NCBI GenBank assembly: GCA_017418975.1
Contig: JAFOMG010000028.1
Coordinates: forward strand, 124,001-188,000
Direction: 5' to 3'
DNA: 64,000 nt
From: Sphingomonas sp.
GTDB lineage: Bacteria > Pseudomonadota > Alphaproteobacteria > Sphingomonadales > Sphingomonadaceae
The position numbers were made by a program, and so were the translations under genes. The notes under the pieces were generated by a model that was given only the letters and a program-made list of their open reading frames with translations, was not told the DNA's origin and did no database searches. Of the stretch, positions 27,387-35,406 are shown piece after piece; position 1 is the first letter of the stretch, and each line of letters starts with the position of its first letter.

Positions 27387-28634
27387 ATGCTGTACGACGC
27401 TTATGAGATTCAGCGCTCGCTTCTCGCAGGTGCGAGCGCGCTGGCCAATTTTTCCGCCGGTCTGCTGAACAACCCCGCCAATCCGTTCGCCTATTTCGGC
27501 GGCGGGCCGGTGCTTGCCTCGGCGCTCGAGGTGTTCGCGCATGCCTCCGCGCCGCGCGGCAAGCCGGAATTCGGGCTCGATCGCACGGTGATCGACGGCC
27601 GGCAGGTCGCCGTCCATGAGGAAGTGGTGCTGCGCAAGCCGTTCGGCCAGCTCAAGCGCTTCGTGCGCACCACCGAAGATGGCGCGCGCGTGGAGGGCAG
27701 CCCCAAGCTGCTGATCGTCGCGCCGATGTCCGGCCATTATGCCACGCTGCTGCGCGGCACGGTCGAGCGGATGCTGCCGGTGGCGGACGTCTACATCACC
27801 GACTGGCGCGACGCGAAGCTGGTGTCGCTGGCGGCCGGCCGCTTCGACCTCGACGACTATATCGATTATCTGGTCGAGTTCCTCGCCTTTATCGGCAAGG
27901 ACGGCGATCCGCGGCCGCACGTGCTGGCGGTGTGCCAGCCCTCGGTACCGGCCTATGCCGCGGTGGCGGTGATGAGCGCCGACGCGCATCCGAACCGCCC
28001 GGCGACGCTCACCATGATGGGCGGCCCGATCGACACGCGCGAAGCGCCGACCGCGGTGAACACGCTCGCCACCGAGCGGCCGTTCAGCTGGTTCGAGCAG
28101 AACGTCATCGCGACCGTGCCGATGAGCTATGCCGGCGCGGGGCGGAAGGTCTATCCGGGCTTCCTGCAGCTCGCGGGCTTCATGACGATGAACCTCGGCA
28201 ACCACATGATCTCGCACTGGGAGATGTTCAAGCATCTCGTCCAGGGCGACGACGAGAGCGCCGAGGCGACGATGAAGTTCTACGAGGAGTATCGCTCGGT
28301 CTGCGACATGACCGCGGAATTCTACCTCCAGACGATCGACACGGTGTTCCAGGCGCATGCGCTGCCCCGGGGTACGATGACGCATCGCGGGCGCAAGGTG
28401 GATCCGGCGGCGATCCGCGACGTGGCGATCCTCGCGATCGAGGGCGAGAAGGACGATATCTCGGGCATCGGCCAGACCAGGGCGGCGCTGACCATCGCGA
28501 CCGCGCTGCCCGAGGAGATGAAGCATTATCATCTCGCCGAGGGCGTGGGCCATTACGGCATCTTCAACGGCTCCAAGTGGCGCAACCGCATCGCGCCGAT
28601 CCTGGAGCAGTGGATGACGGCGCATTCCGCCTAG
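27387..28634 (+). CDS. phaZ: intracellular polyhydroxyalkanoate depolymerase
   Basis: Mobilises stored poly(3-hydroxybutyrate). 415 residues, starting MLYDAYEIQRSLLAGASALA. The catalytic nucleophile is Cys183 in AVCQPSVPAYAAVAV, the position reported for Ralstonia PhaZ1; Asp356 (EGEKDDISG) and His389 (EGVGHYGIFNG) complete the triad one residue off the Ralstonia numbering. MGGPIDTR is also typical. GGAAGG precedes the ATG; a TATAACGCTAACAT-like stretch about 45-60 nt upstream may be the promoter. No phaC or phasin gene lies in the window. Confidence 0.94.
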   Translation: MLYDAYEIQRSLLAGASALANFSAGLLNNPANPFAYFGGGPVLASALEVFAHASAPRGKPEFGLDRTVIDGRQVAVHEEVVLRKPFGQLKRFVRTTEDGARVEGSPKLLIVAPMSGHYATLLRGTVERMLPVADVYITDWRDAKLVSLAAGRFDLDDYIDYLVEFLAFIGKDGDPRPHVLAVCQPSVPAYAAVAVMSADAHPNRPATLTMMGGPIDTREAPTAVNTLATERPFSWFEQNVIATVPMSYAGAGRKVYPGFLQLAGFMTMNLGNHMISHWEMFKHLVQGDDESAEATMKFYEEYRSVCDMTAEFYLQTIDTVFQAHALPRGTMTHRGRKVDPAAIRDVAILAIEGEKDDISGIGQTRAALTIATALPEEMKHYHLAEGVGHYGIFNGSKWRNRIAPILEQWMTAHSA

Positions 28635-28664
28635 AGCCTGGCGCCGCCCGCAATCGACAGGCAC

Positions 28665-28802
28665 CGTCATCCCCGCGCAGGCGGGGATCGAGGGCCAAGG
28701 GCAAGAACGGCGAGGCTCGCTTTGCCGTTTCCGGCAAGCATCCGCGTGATCGCTTCGGTCGCCCCGCGCTGCCCTGGATCCCCGCCCGCGCGGGGATGAC
28801 GG
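28665..28802. repeat. 138-bp repeat with ~30-bp terminal inverted repeats, copy 2
   Basis: Same unit as 25133-25270, same length and orientation, differing at scattered positions. The left end CGTCATCCCCGCGCAGGCGG and the right end (CCGCCCGCGCGGGGATGACG) are near-perfect inverted copies over about 30 bp. It follows phaZ and may serve as its terminator. Confidence 0.8.
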
Positions 28803-28872
28803 TTGAAGGGATAGCGGGGATGACGCGGTTTGCTGATTGAGTCGCCAACCCGGGGCTCGGGGCGACGCTTGC

Positions 28873-29247
28873 CTAGTTATACTCGCTGGTCGCGACCACG
28901 CTCCAGATCAGCCACGCCACGCTCGCCCAGATCGCCAGGATGATCAGCACCCCGGGCCAGCTCACCGGCCGCTGCGTCTCGATCTCGGCGCGGGCGCGGT
29001 GCTCGGCGAGGAGCGCGGGCGGGATCAGCTTCTCGAACAGCCAGACGCCGATCGGAATGACGATCGCATCGTCGACAAGGCCGAGGACGGGGATGAAATC
29101 CGGGATCAGGTCGATCGGCGACAGCGCATAGGCGGCGACCAGCACGCCCACCAGCTTGGCGATCAACGGTGTGCGCGGATCGCGCACCGCGAACCAGATG
29201 GCGTGCGCTTCGGTGCGGATGCGGTGCGCTAGCGAGGGGCCGGTCAT
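28873..29247 (-). CDS. YkvA/DUF1232 family membrane protein
   Basis: 124 residues with the family core AYALSPIDLIPDFIPVLGLV followed by DDAIVIPIGVW, then a C-terminal helix (GVLIILAIWASVAWLIW). Function of DUF1232 proteins is unknown. Start at MTGPSLAHRIRTEAHA; GGGGAT is nearby upstream. Confidence 0.85.
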   Translation of the reverse strand: MTGPSLAHRIRTEAHAIWFAVRDPRTPLIAKLVGVLVAAYALSPIDLIPDFIPVLGLVDDAIVIPIGVWLFEKLIPPALLAEHRARAEIETQRPVSWPGVLIILAIWASVAWLIWSVVATSEYN

Positions 29248-29324
29248 GGGGATGGGGTGGCTCGGGCGACCCCCAGCGTCAAGCGCCATCCGTCGCGCGG
29301 GGCAAGCTCGCGGGGCGGGCGGCG

Positions 29325-30275
29325 TCAGGCATTGCCATAGGCCGCCGCCGCACCGATCAGCTCGAGATCGTTGCGATTGACCAGCGCCACCGGGACTTCG
29401 GCCAGCTGGCGGCGGAACACGGCCTTGCTCTCCATCCGGCGACGGAAGCCGGGGTCCATGAGATGGGGGTGGAGGGCGCGGCTGATCGCGCCGGTGAGAT
29501 AGATGCCGTCCCAGGCCCCGAACGCGAGCGCGAGATCCCCGGCAAAGGCGCCGAGATGCTCGACGAACATGCGGACCACGGCTGCCGCGACCGGATCACG
29601 CGCGGCGCCGCGCGTGACGTCCTCGGGCGAAGCCACCTTGGTGCCCCCCGACAACGCCGCATAGGCGAGGCACAGTCCAGGTGCGCTGACCAGCGCCTCC
29701 ACGTCGAGCGCATGGCCGCGCGCGCGGCAGAATTCGGCGAACTTGCGCTCGTCCGCCGTCTCGGGCGCGAAAGCGATGTGACCGGCCTCGCTCTGCACCG
29801 GGACGAGCCGCCCGCCCGTGCTGATCAGCGCGGCGACGCCAAGCCCGGTGCCGGTGCCGATCACCACATAATTGCCGCCGGGCTCGACGGCGCGGGGCGG
29901 GGGACCGTGCAGCGCGGTGAAGGCGCTGGGCGGCAGGGTGGTGAGCGCCAGCGCATTGGCGGCGCATTCGTTGAGCGCGCGGGGCGGCGCGCGCAGCACC
30001 GCCTCGACGCCGGAGAGCGAGATATACCAGCGGCTGCCGGTCAGGTTGATCAGGTCGCCGCGCGCCGCGCCGGCCACCGCCAGCACGCTCGGCAACCGCG
30101 TATCCTGCAGGCCAAGCCCGCTGAGATAGGAAACCAGGGCGCTGGTGAAGGTCGGATGCTCGCTGGTCGAGAAGCGGCGGATGTCGCGCGGTGCCGGCCC
30201 GGCTTCGCCGCCGGTCAGCCCGAATCGCACCGACTGGCGGCCGATATCGGCCACCAACGCCAAGTCCTCGCCCAT
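29325..30275 (-). CDS. divergent glucokinase-like protein (Glk family)
   Basis: 316 residues that align with bacterial Glk from end to end: the phosphate-2 motif VIGTGTGLGVAAL, SEAGHIAFAPETADE in place of GEGGHVDFAP, and the late ALAFGAWDGIYLTGAI. Two key places are altered. The N-terminal ATP loop reads DIGRQSVRFGL instead of DIGGTNARFAL, and the catalytic INDF reads LNECAANALAL, with Glu in place of the base Asp. So it may be a low-activity kinase or a sugar-binding sensor rather than a housekeeping glucokinase. It stands alone, downstream of no sugar operon. Confidence 0.75.
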   Translation of the reverse strand: MGEDLALVADIGRQSVRFGLTGGEAGPAPRDIRRFSTSEHPTFTSALVSYLSGLGLQDTRLPSVLAVAGAARGDLINLTGSRWYISLSGVEAVLRAPPRALNECAANALALTTLPPSAFTALHGPPPRAVEPGGNYVVIGTGTGLGVAALISTGGRLVPVQSEAGHIAFAPETADERKFAEFCRARGHALDVEALVSAPGLCLAYAALSGGTKVASPEDVTRGAARDPVAAAVVRMFVEHLGAFAGDLALAFGAWDGIYLTGAISRALHPHLMDPGFRRRMESKAVFRRQLAEVPVALVNRNDLELIGAAAAYGNA

Positions 30276-30516
30276 GGGCGCACCCCCTGTCCTGTCGGCC
30301 CCGCTTTGCGAGGTCCGGATGCCGCTATCGATAGCCGTTGCCGCATGAGCAACAAGATTACGATTGGCAGCGTTGTCAGAGCGTAAAACGAACAGGGCCG
30401 CCCTTGCAAGCGGCTTTGTTACAGCCGGATTTACATCGTTACATGGGAGTTACAGCGGGACTGCGCGTCGACCTTCGGCATATCCTCTCGCCGGATCTAC
30501 CATGGGAGAGAGATGG

Positions 30517-30996
30517 ATGAAGGCGTTTTTCGCGATTCTGCTGGCGGCCGGCCTGAGCCATGCCGCGCCTGCCCTGGCCCAGCAGGCGCCGCCATCGCCT
30601 CTGCTCGGCAGCTGGGCGGTCGATCTCGAGCGCCTGCCCATGCCGCCCGAGGCGCGGCCGAAGAGCGTGACGATCACCTATGGCGCGCTGGCCGACGGCC
30701 GGTGGCAGACCCGGGTCGACATCATCGGCAAGGATTATGAGAACCATACGGCCGGCACCTATACGCCCGACGGCACGCCCTATGTGGTGGAGGGCAGCCC
30801 GGAAGCCGATATCGCCGCGGTCAAGCTGCCGGCGCCCAATGTGCTGGTGATGGTGCTCGGCAAGGGCGGCGTTCCCGCCTCGACGCGGATCTACACGGTC
30901 GCGCCGGATGGGAAGACCATGATCGAGACCGCCGGCTATATCGGCGCGGACGGCAAGCCGGTGATGCGGACGAACTATTTCACGCGGGTTCGGTAG
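30517..30996 (+). CDS. secreted hypothetical protein
   Basis: 159 residues with a clear signal peptide (FFAILLAAGLSHAAPALAQQ). The mature part, GSWAVDLERLPMPPEARPKS then VTITYGALADGRWQTRVDII, resembles small lipocalin-like exported proteins that open with a 'GxW' motif, but this is weak. Chosen start has GGGAGAGAG about 5 nt upstream. A rather AT-rich promoter region lies between it and the glucokinase-like gene. Confidence 0.65.
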   Translation: MKAFFAILLAAGLSHAAPALAQQAPPSPLLGSWAVDLERLPMPPEARPKSVTITYGALADGRWQTRVDIIGKDYENHTAGTYTPDGTPYVVEGSPEADIAAVKLPAPNVLVMVLGKGGVPASTRIYTVAPDGKTMIETAGYIGADGKPVMRTNYFTRVR

Positions 30997-31092
30997 ACGC
31001 GTCCGTTACGGGCCAGTCTCCCGGCACATGATCGATCCGGATGTAGGTTCGGCGTGGCGGCAATCCTGCCGCCGCTACAGAAAGGTGAACCT

Positions 31093-31185
31093 ATGTCATT
31101 CGCCGATCTGTGCCTGTTTCTGGGCGTGCTGTTCGCCTTTGCGACCTTGATCGTGAAGGTGATCGAGATGGCTCGAAAGAAATAG
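31093..31185 (+). CDS. 30-residue membrane peptide, possible small toxin-like ORF
   Basis: Begins MSFADLCLFLGVLFAF, continues with a hydrophobic run to IVKVIEMARKK: one transmembrane helix with a lysine-rich end, the general layout of small membrane peptides including holin-like and type I toxins. AAAGG lies 8 nt before the ATG. A GGCGGCA/TGCCGCC hairpin precedes the ribosome site. Two degenerate copies of the leader follow immediately (31211-31467). Too short for ordinary gene finding; the case rests on the good initiation region, the repeat context and the composition. Confidence 0.5.
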   Translation: MSFADLCLFLGVLFAFATLIVKVIEMARKK

Positions 31186-31210
31186 GTGCACGGGCGGGGC
31201 TCGAGCTGAC

Positions 31211-31467
31211 ACTCGGGGCCCAAACGTTTGAGCCCCGGTTGCTGACACAACCGGGGCTCACAGAAAGGCGCCTATGTCATCGCCTGCCGCCTGGATAGCA
31301 TGGCGGGCGTTGACCTTCAATGAAGGGCGGCCTGCCAGCCGCGCCCCGAACGATTTGGGCCCCGGTCGCTGGCACGACCGGGGCCCATATCAACGGGACG
31401 AACCCAATGACGCTTGCAACACCTCTATAGCATTGCAGGTGCCCTTCTTCAACGAAGGGCGATCACA
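31211..31467 (+). repeat. two degenerate tandem copies of a hairpin-leader module
   Basis: Copy 2 (31211-31339) has a perfect 11-bp stem GAGCCCCGGTT/AACCGGGGCTC, then ACAGAAAGGCGCCTATGTCA, and ends in GACCTTCAATGAAGGGCGG. Copy 3 (31341-31467) has a perfect 13-bp stem TGGGCCCCGGTCG/CGACCGGGGCCCA, then an ATG after GGGACGAACCCA, and ends GCCCTTCTTCAACGAAGGGC. Shared order: AAACG.TTTG, big hairpin, start codon, TAGCAT.GC.GG, small CCTTC/GAAGG hairpin. The initiation site of copy 2 is nearly identical to that of the 30-residue peptide gene. No intact peptide frame of similar type remains in copies 2 and 3. Confidence 0.6.
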
Positions 31468-32641
31468 GCACCTCGAACAGGCCGGCCGCGCCCATGCCGC
31501 CGCCGATGCACATGGTGACGACGACATATTTCGCGCCGCGGCGCTTGCCTTCGATCAGCGCATGGCCGGTCATGCGGGCGCCCGACATGCCATAGGGATG
31601 GCCGATCGAAATCGCGCCGCCATTGACGTTGAGCAGCTCGTTCGGGATGCCCAGCTGATCCTGGCAATACAGCACCTGCACCGCGAATGCCTCGTTCAGC
31701 TCCCACAGGCCGATATCGTCCATCTTGAGGTTGTAGCGCTCGAGCAGCTTCGGGATCGCGAAGACCGGGCCGATGCCCATCTCGTCCGGCTTGGTGCCGG
31801 CGACGGCCATGCCGACATAGCGGCCGAGCGGCGTGAGGCCGCGCTTCTCCGCCACCTTCTCCTCCATCAGCACGCTGGCCGAGGACCCGTCCGACAGCTG
31901 CGAGGCGTTGCCGGCGGTGACGGTGCCGTTCGGCAGCACCGGCTGGAGCGACTGCAGGCCCTCGAGCGTGGTCTCGGGGCGGTTGCCCTCGTCCTTGGCG
32001 AGCGTGATCTCCTTCTGGGAGACTTCCTTGGTTTCCTTGTTGACGACGTTCATCGTCGCGGTGACCGGCACGATCTCGTCGTCGAACTTGCCCGCGGCCT
32101 GCGCGGCGGCGGTGCGCTGCTGCGACTGGAGGGCATAGGCGTCGCAGCGGTCGCGGCCGATGCCGTAGCGGGCGGCGACCACTTCGGCGGTCTGCAGCAT
32201 CGGCATGTAGATGTCGCCATGCATCGCGAGCAGCTCGCGATCGGGCTCGACGCGCATCTGCGGGGTCTGGACCAGGCTGATCGATTCGACGCCGCCGCCG
32301 ATGGCGATGTCCATATTGTCGACGATGATCTCCTTCGCGGCCGTCGCGATCGCCATCAGGCCCGAGGCGCACTGGCGATCGACCGACATGCCGGCGACGG
32401 TGACGGGCAGGCCGGCGCGCAGCAGCGCGGTGCGGGCGATGTTGCCGGCCTGGCTGCCCTGCTGGAGCGCGGCGCCGAACACCACGTCCTGGACTTCCGC
32501 CGGATCGATGCCGGCGCGTTCGACCGCGGCCTTGATCGAATGCGCGCCGAGCGTCGGCGCCGGCGTGGCGTTGAACGCGCCGCGATAGGCGCGGCCGATG
32601 CCGGTACGGGCGGTGGAGACGATGACTGCGGAGCGAGACAT
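31463..32641 (-). CDS. acetyl-CoA C-acyltransferase (thiolase)
   Basis: 392 residues. Catalytic Cys91 is in MSVDRQCASGLMAIATA; the second active-site group GGAISIGHPYGMSGARM (His) and the distal Cys in VVVTMCIGGGMGAAG are intact. The sequence could serve fatty-acid degradation or acetoacetyl-CoA formation. AAGGAG precedes the ATG. It is the last gene of a MaoC-CMD-thiolase operon, 14 nt after the CMD gene, which favours a degradative role. Confidence 0.93.
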   Translation of the reverse strand: MSRSAVIVSTARTGIGRAYRGAFNATPAPTLGAHSIKAAVERAGIDPAEVQDVVFGAALQQGSQAGNIARTALLRAGLPVTVAGMSVDRQCASGLMAIATAAKEIIVDNMDIAIGGGVESISLVQTPQMRVEPDRELLAMHGDIYMPMLQTAEVVAARYGIGRDRCDAYALQSQQRTAAAQAAGKFDDEIVPVTATMNVVNKETKEVSQKEITLAKDEGNRPETTLEGLQSLQPVLPNGTVTAGNASQLSDGSSASVLMEEKVAEKRGLTPLGRYVGMAVAGTKPDEMGIGPVFAIPKLLERYNLKMDDIGLWELNEAFAVQVLYCQDQLGIPNELLNVNGGAISIGHPYGMSGARMTGHALIEGKRRGAKYVVVTMCIGGGMGAAGLFEVL

Positions 32642-32655
32642 GGACTTATTCTCCT

Positions 32656-33207
32656 TCAGGCGGCGGGAAAGCGTGCCGCTTGGGTTTCGAGTGGAAGATC
32701 GAACGCGCCGCAGATGAGCGCCACGCCGTGGTAGAAGGCAACGAGCTGGACGATTTCGAACGCCTGCTCGTCGCTGAAATGTGCCTTGAGTGCGGCCCAG
32801 GCGTCGTCGCCCAGCCGGCGCTCGTCGAGCAAGGCGTCGACCGTGGCGAGGAGCACGCGCTCCTCCGGGCTCCATGTCGCGGCGTCGGCGGGGCCGTGCA
32901 CGGTGGCGTGGAGCTGCGCCGCGTCCAGCGCCACGGCCGGCGCGAAAATCGCCGCATGGACGCCCCATTCATATTCGCAGCCGCACCGTGCCGTCGTGCG
33001 GTGGATGACGATCTCGCGCTGCCGCAGCGAGAGCGGGCTATCGCGGTCGAGCAGCGAGCCGGCCGAGAATTTCGTCCAGGCGCGCTCCGACTTCGCCAGC
33101 GTGGTGAACAGCCGCAGCGGTTCGGCGCCGCGCATCAGCACCTGCATCTGGGCATCGAACGCGGGCGGGAACGGCCTTTCGAGGGGAGCGATGCGCGCGC
33201 CGCTCAT
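32656..33207 (-). CDS. carboxymuconolactone decarboxylase family protein
   Basis: 183 residues with the AhpD-like core: SLRQREIVIHRTTARCGCEYEWGVH, in which the CxC stands where AhpD has CxxC, then YHGVALICGAFDLP near the end. Members range from decarboxylases to peroxidase partners; which applies here is unclear. Start ATG overlaps the MaoC stop by 4 nt. Confidence 0.85.
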   Translation of the reverse strand: MSGARIAPLERPFPPAFDAQMQVLMRGAEPLRLFTTLAKSERAWTKFSAGSLLDRDSPLSLRQREIVIHRTTARCGCEYEWGVHAAIFAPAVALDAAQLHATVHGPADAATWSPEERVLLATVDALLDERRLGDDAWAALKAHFSDEQAFEIVQLVAFYHGVALICGAFDLPLETQAARFPAA

Positions 33208-33659
33208 ACATACACCAGCGCGATCCACTCGGCGATCAGCGCGGGCTTCGCCTCGCCTTCGACCTCGAGCGCATATTCCTGGACCTGTTCCCAGACGCCG
33301 GGCTTGCGCTCGGCGAACTTCAGCAGCTTGAAACGGCCGCGGACGCGCTTGCCCGAGCGTACCGGCTGCATGAAACGGACTTTGTTGCCGCCATAATTGA
33401 CGCCCATCTTCGCGCCCGCGATCGCCGGCGCATCGGTGCGCGCGGCGAGCATCGGCATCAGCGAGAGCGTGAGGAAGCCATGGGCAATCGTGCCGCCGAA
33501 CGGCGTCTGTGCGGCGCGGACGGGATCGACATGGATGAACTGGTGGTCGCCGGTCGCCTCGGCGAACTGGTCGATCATCGCCTGGGTGACTTCCACCCAG
33601 TCGGAAACGCGTTCGGTGCCAATGCTCTCGGCCATCTGCTGCACGGTGATCGTCGCCAA
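33204..33659 (-). CDS. MaoC family dehydratase (hotdog)
   Basis: 151 residues. Hydratase motif is FAEATGDHQFIHVDPVRA, then FGGTIAHGFLTLSLMP: Asp/His of the (R)-hydratase-like active site (GDxNPxH variant GDHQFIH). NodN-like architecture. I take a TTG start (LATITVQQMAESIG) with GAGAGGA 8 nt upstream, matching homologous N-termini; an ATG 11 codons earlier at 33692 is possible. First gene of the operon with the CMD protein and thiolase. Confidence 0.88.
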   Translation of the reverse strand: MATITVQQMAESIGTERVSDWVEVTQAMIDQFAEATGDHQFIHVDPVRAAQTPFGGTIAHGFLTLSLMPMLAARTDAPAIAGAKMGVNYGGNKVRFMQPVRSGKRVRGRFKLLKFAERKPGVWEQVQEYALEVEGEAKPALIAEWIALVYV

Positions 33660-33844
33660 GATAGCAGTCCTCTCGCCCTGTTCTGCGCCCATCTAGTGGC
33701 GAGGCAGTGGCTCCCGCAAGCCTCAGCCGACCGGAAATTTGAAATTCACGGCTTACGTAGCGTCCGGCTAGGCACGTAACACGGCGACGGCGCGGCGATT
33801 GTGCAAACCCGATATTCGAAAGTCGGTGTTTCCGAGTCGGGCCG

Positions 33845-34222
33845 TCACCCGCCGCTGTTGGCGTGGAGGATGTTGCCGTCGGGATCCCTGAACCAGATCG
33901 CGCGGAAATCGCCGAGGATGTGGACGCCGTCCTCCACCCGGTCGAAGCCGCCCGGATATTCCTCCAGCCTTACGCCCTTGGCGCGAAGATCGGCGGCGAT
34001 CGCCTCCAGGTCGTCATGCACGTCGAAGACCACGGCATTGGCCTGGTTGGTGCCGGCGAAGTCGCTGCGATAGACGTTGAGCAGCGTGGCGCCGGTGCGG
34101 AGCAGGAACACCTCGCCATGATCCGCGACCAGCGGCAGGCCGAGCGTCCCGGTATAGAAGGCCCTGGCGATGGCGATGTCCCGGCAGGGGAGGATCGCGT
34201 GGCTGCTATGGTCCTTGAGCAT
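33845..34222 (-). CDS. VOC family protein (glyoxalase/dioxygenase fold)
   Basis: 125 residues, two beta-alpha-beta-beta-beta modules: AILPCRDIAIARAFYTGTLG at the N-terminus and AIWFRDPDGNILHANSGG at the end. Metal-site residues are plausible but I cannot name the substrate. Confidence 0.82.
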   Translation of the reverse strand: MLKDHSSHAILPCRDIAIARAFYTGTLGLPLVADHGEVFLLRTGATLLNVYRSDFAGTNQANAVVFDVHDDLEAIAADLRAKGVRLEEYPGGFDRVEDGVHILGDFRAIWFRDPDGNILHANSGG

Positions 34223-34257
34223 GGATCTTCACTCCAGATTGTCACCGGCGCGGGCGC

Positions 34258-35406
34258 TCAGGCCTTGGCTTCCTCCGGATAGGGCAGGATGAACCTGCCG
34301 CTGGGATCGGCGGTATAGCTGGTCTGGGTCGGGTAGGGGATCGAGATGCCCTCGGCGGCGAACCGGCGCAGGATCGCGAACATGATCTTGTCGCGCACGA
34401 TCTGGGCGTGCGGCACGTCGTCGCCCTCGACGTCGAACTCGATCACGAAATCGATCGAGCTGGCGCCGAAGCCTTCGGTGCTGGCGCGCGAGAGCGTGCC
34501 GCCGGCCTGCTCGACAATCTCCCGGAACATCGCCGGCAGCGCCTCGAGCTTCTCCACGGGAGTTTCATAGGCGACGCCGATCGGCAGCTTGGTGCGGGTG
34601 TGGTGGCGCAGCGAGAGATTCTCGATCAGCTTGTCGAGCAGCTGCTTGTTCGAGAAGACCAGCTCCTCGCCGATGAAGGAGCGGATGCGCGTGCTCATCA
34701 GGCCGATCGACACGACGGTGCCGCTGTTGCGATCGAAGCGGATCTTGTCGCCGACGCGGAAGGGGCGGTCGAAGATGATGGTCAATGCCGCGAAGAGATT
34801 GGCGAAGATGCCCTGGGCGGCGAGACCGATGGCGATGCCGCCGACGCCGAGGCCGGCGATCAGGCCGGTGACGTTGACGCCCAGATTGCCGAGCACCATC
34901 ACGGTTGCGATCGCGAAGAGCACCACGGTGATCAGGATGCGGATGATGCCGAGCGCGCTGGCCAGGCCGGAGCCATGATAATTGTCGGCGCTGGTCCTGT
35001 TCTCGATCGCGCCGAAGATCAGCTCGCGCAGCCAGATCGCGCACTGGAAAGCGGCGGAGATGGTGAAGAGGAATTCGACCGTGCTCTCGACCATGCGCGG
35101 GGGGCCGGCATAGCCGGTGACCAGCCGGATCGAGGCCATGAGGATGAAGAAATTGCCGGTCTTGGCGACCGCGCGGCCGATGACGGCGTACCAGCTGGCC
35201 ACGCCCTCGCCCTTCTTGCACACCCGCGCGCCCCAGCCCTTGATCGCCTGGAGCAGGAAGAACACCGCGATGGCGATGCCGGTGGCGATCAGGATCTGGA
35301 GCCAGTGCGACTGGGCCCATGTCCAGCTGTCGGTGGCGAAGACCTCGGCCTGGATCTGGAGGTCCTCGCTCTGCGGGAAGCCGGTGGCGGTGCGATTGAT
35401 GATCAT
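34258..35406 (-). CDS. small-conductance mechanosensitive channel, MscS family
   Basis: 382 residues, with three or four membrane helices ahead of the pore helix GVNVTGLIAGLGVGGIAIGL followed by AAQGIFANLFAALTIIFDRPFRVGDKI, the Gly/Ala-rich MscS core. The beta and C-terminal domains (GTVVSIGLMSTRIRSF; KLPIGVAYETPVEK) follow. Releases solutes at hypo-osmotic shock. The start overlaps the topoisomerase IB stop by 4 nt. Confidence 0.92.
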   Translation of the reverse strand: MIINRTATGFPQSEDLQIQAEVFATDSWTWAQSHWLQILIATGIAIAVFFLLQAIKGWGARVCKKGEGVASWYAVIGRAVAKTGNFFILMASIRLVTGYAGPPRMVESTVEFLFTISAAFQCAIWLRELIFGAIENRTSADNYHGSGLASALGIIRILITVVLFAIATVMVLGNLGVNVTGLIAGLGVGGIAIGLAAQGIFANLFAALTIIFDRPFRVGDKIRFDRNSGTVVSIGLMSTRIRSFIGEELVFSNKQLLDKLIENLSLRHHTRTKLPIGVAYETPVEKLEALPAMFREIVEQAGGTLSRASTEGFGASSIDFVIEFDVEGDDVPHAQIVRDKIMFAILRRFAAEGISIPYPTQTSYTADPSGRFILPYPEEAKA

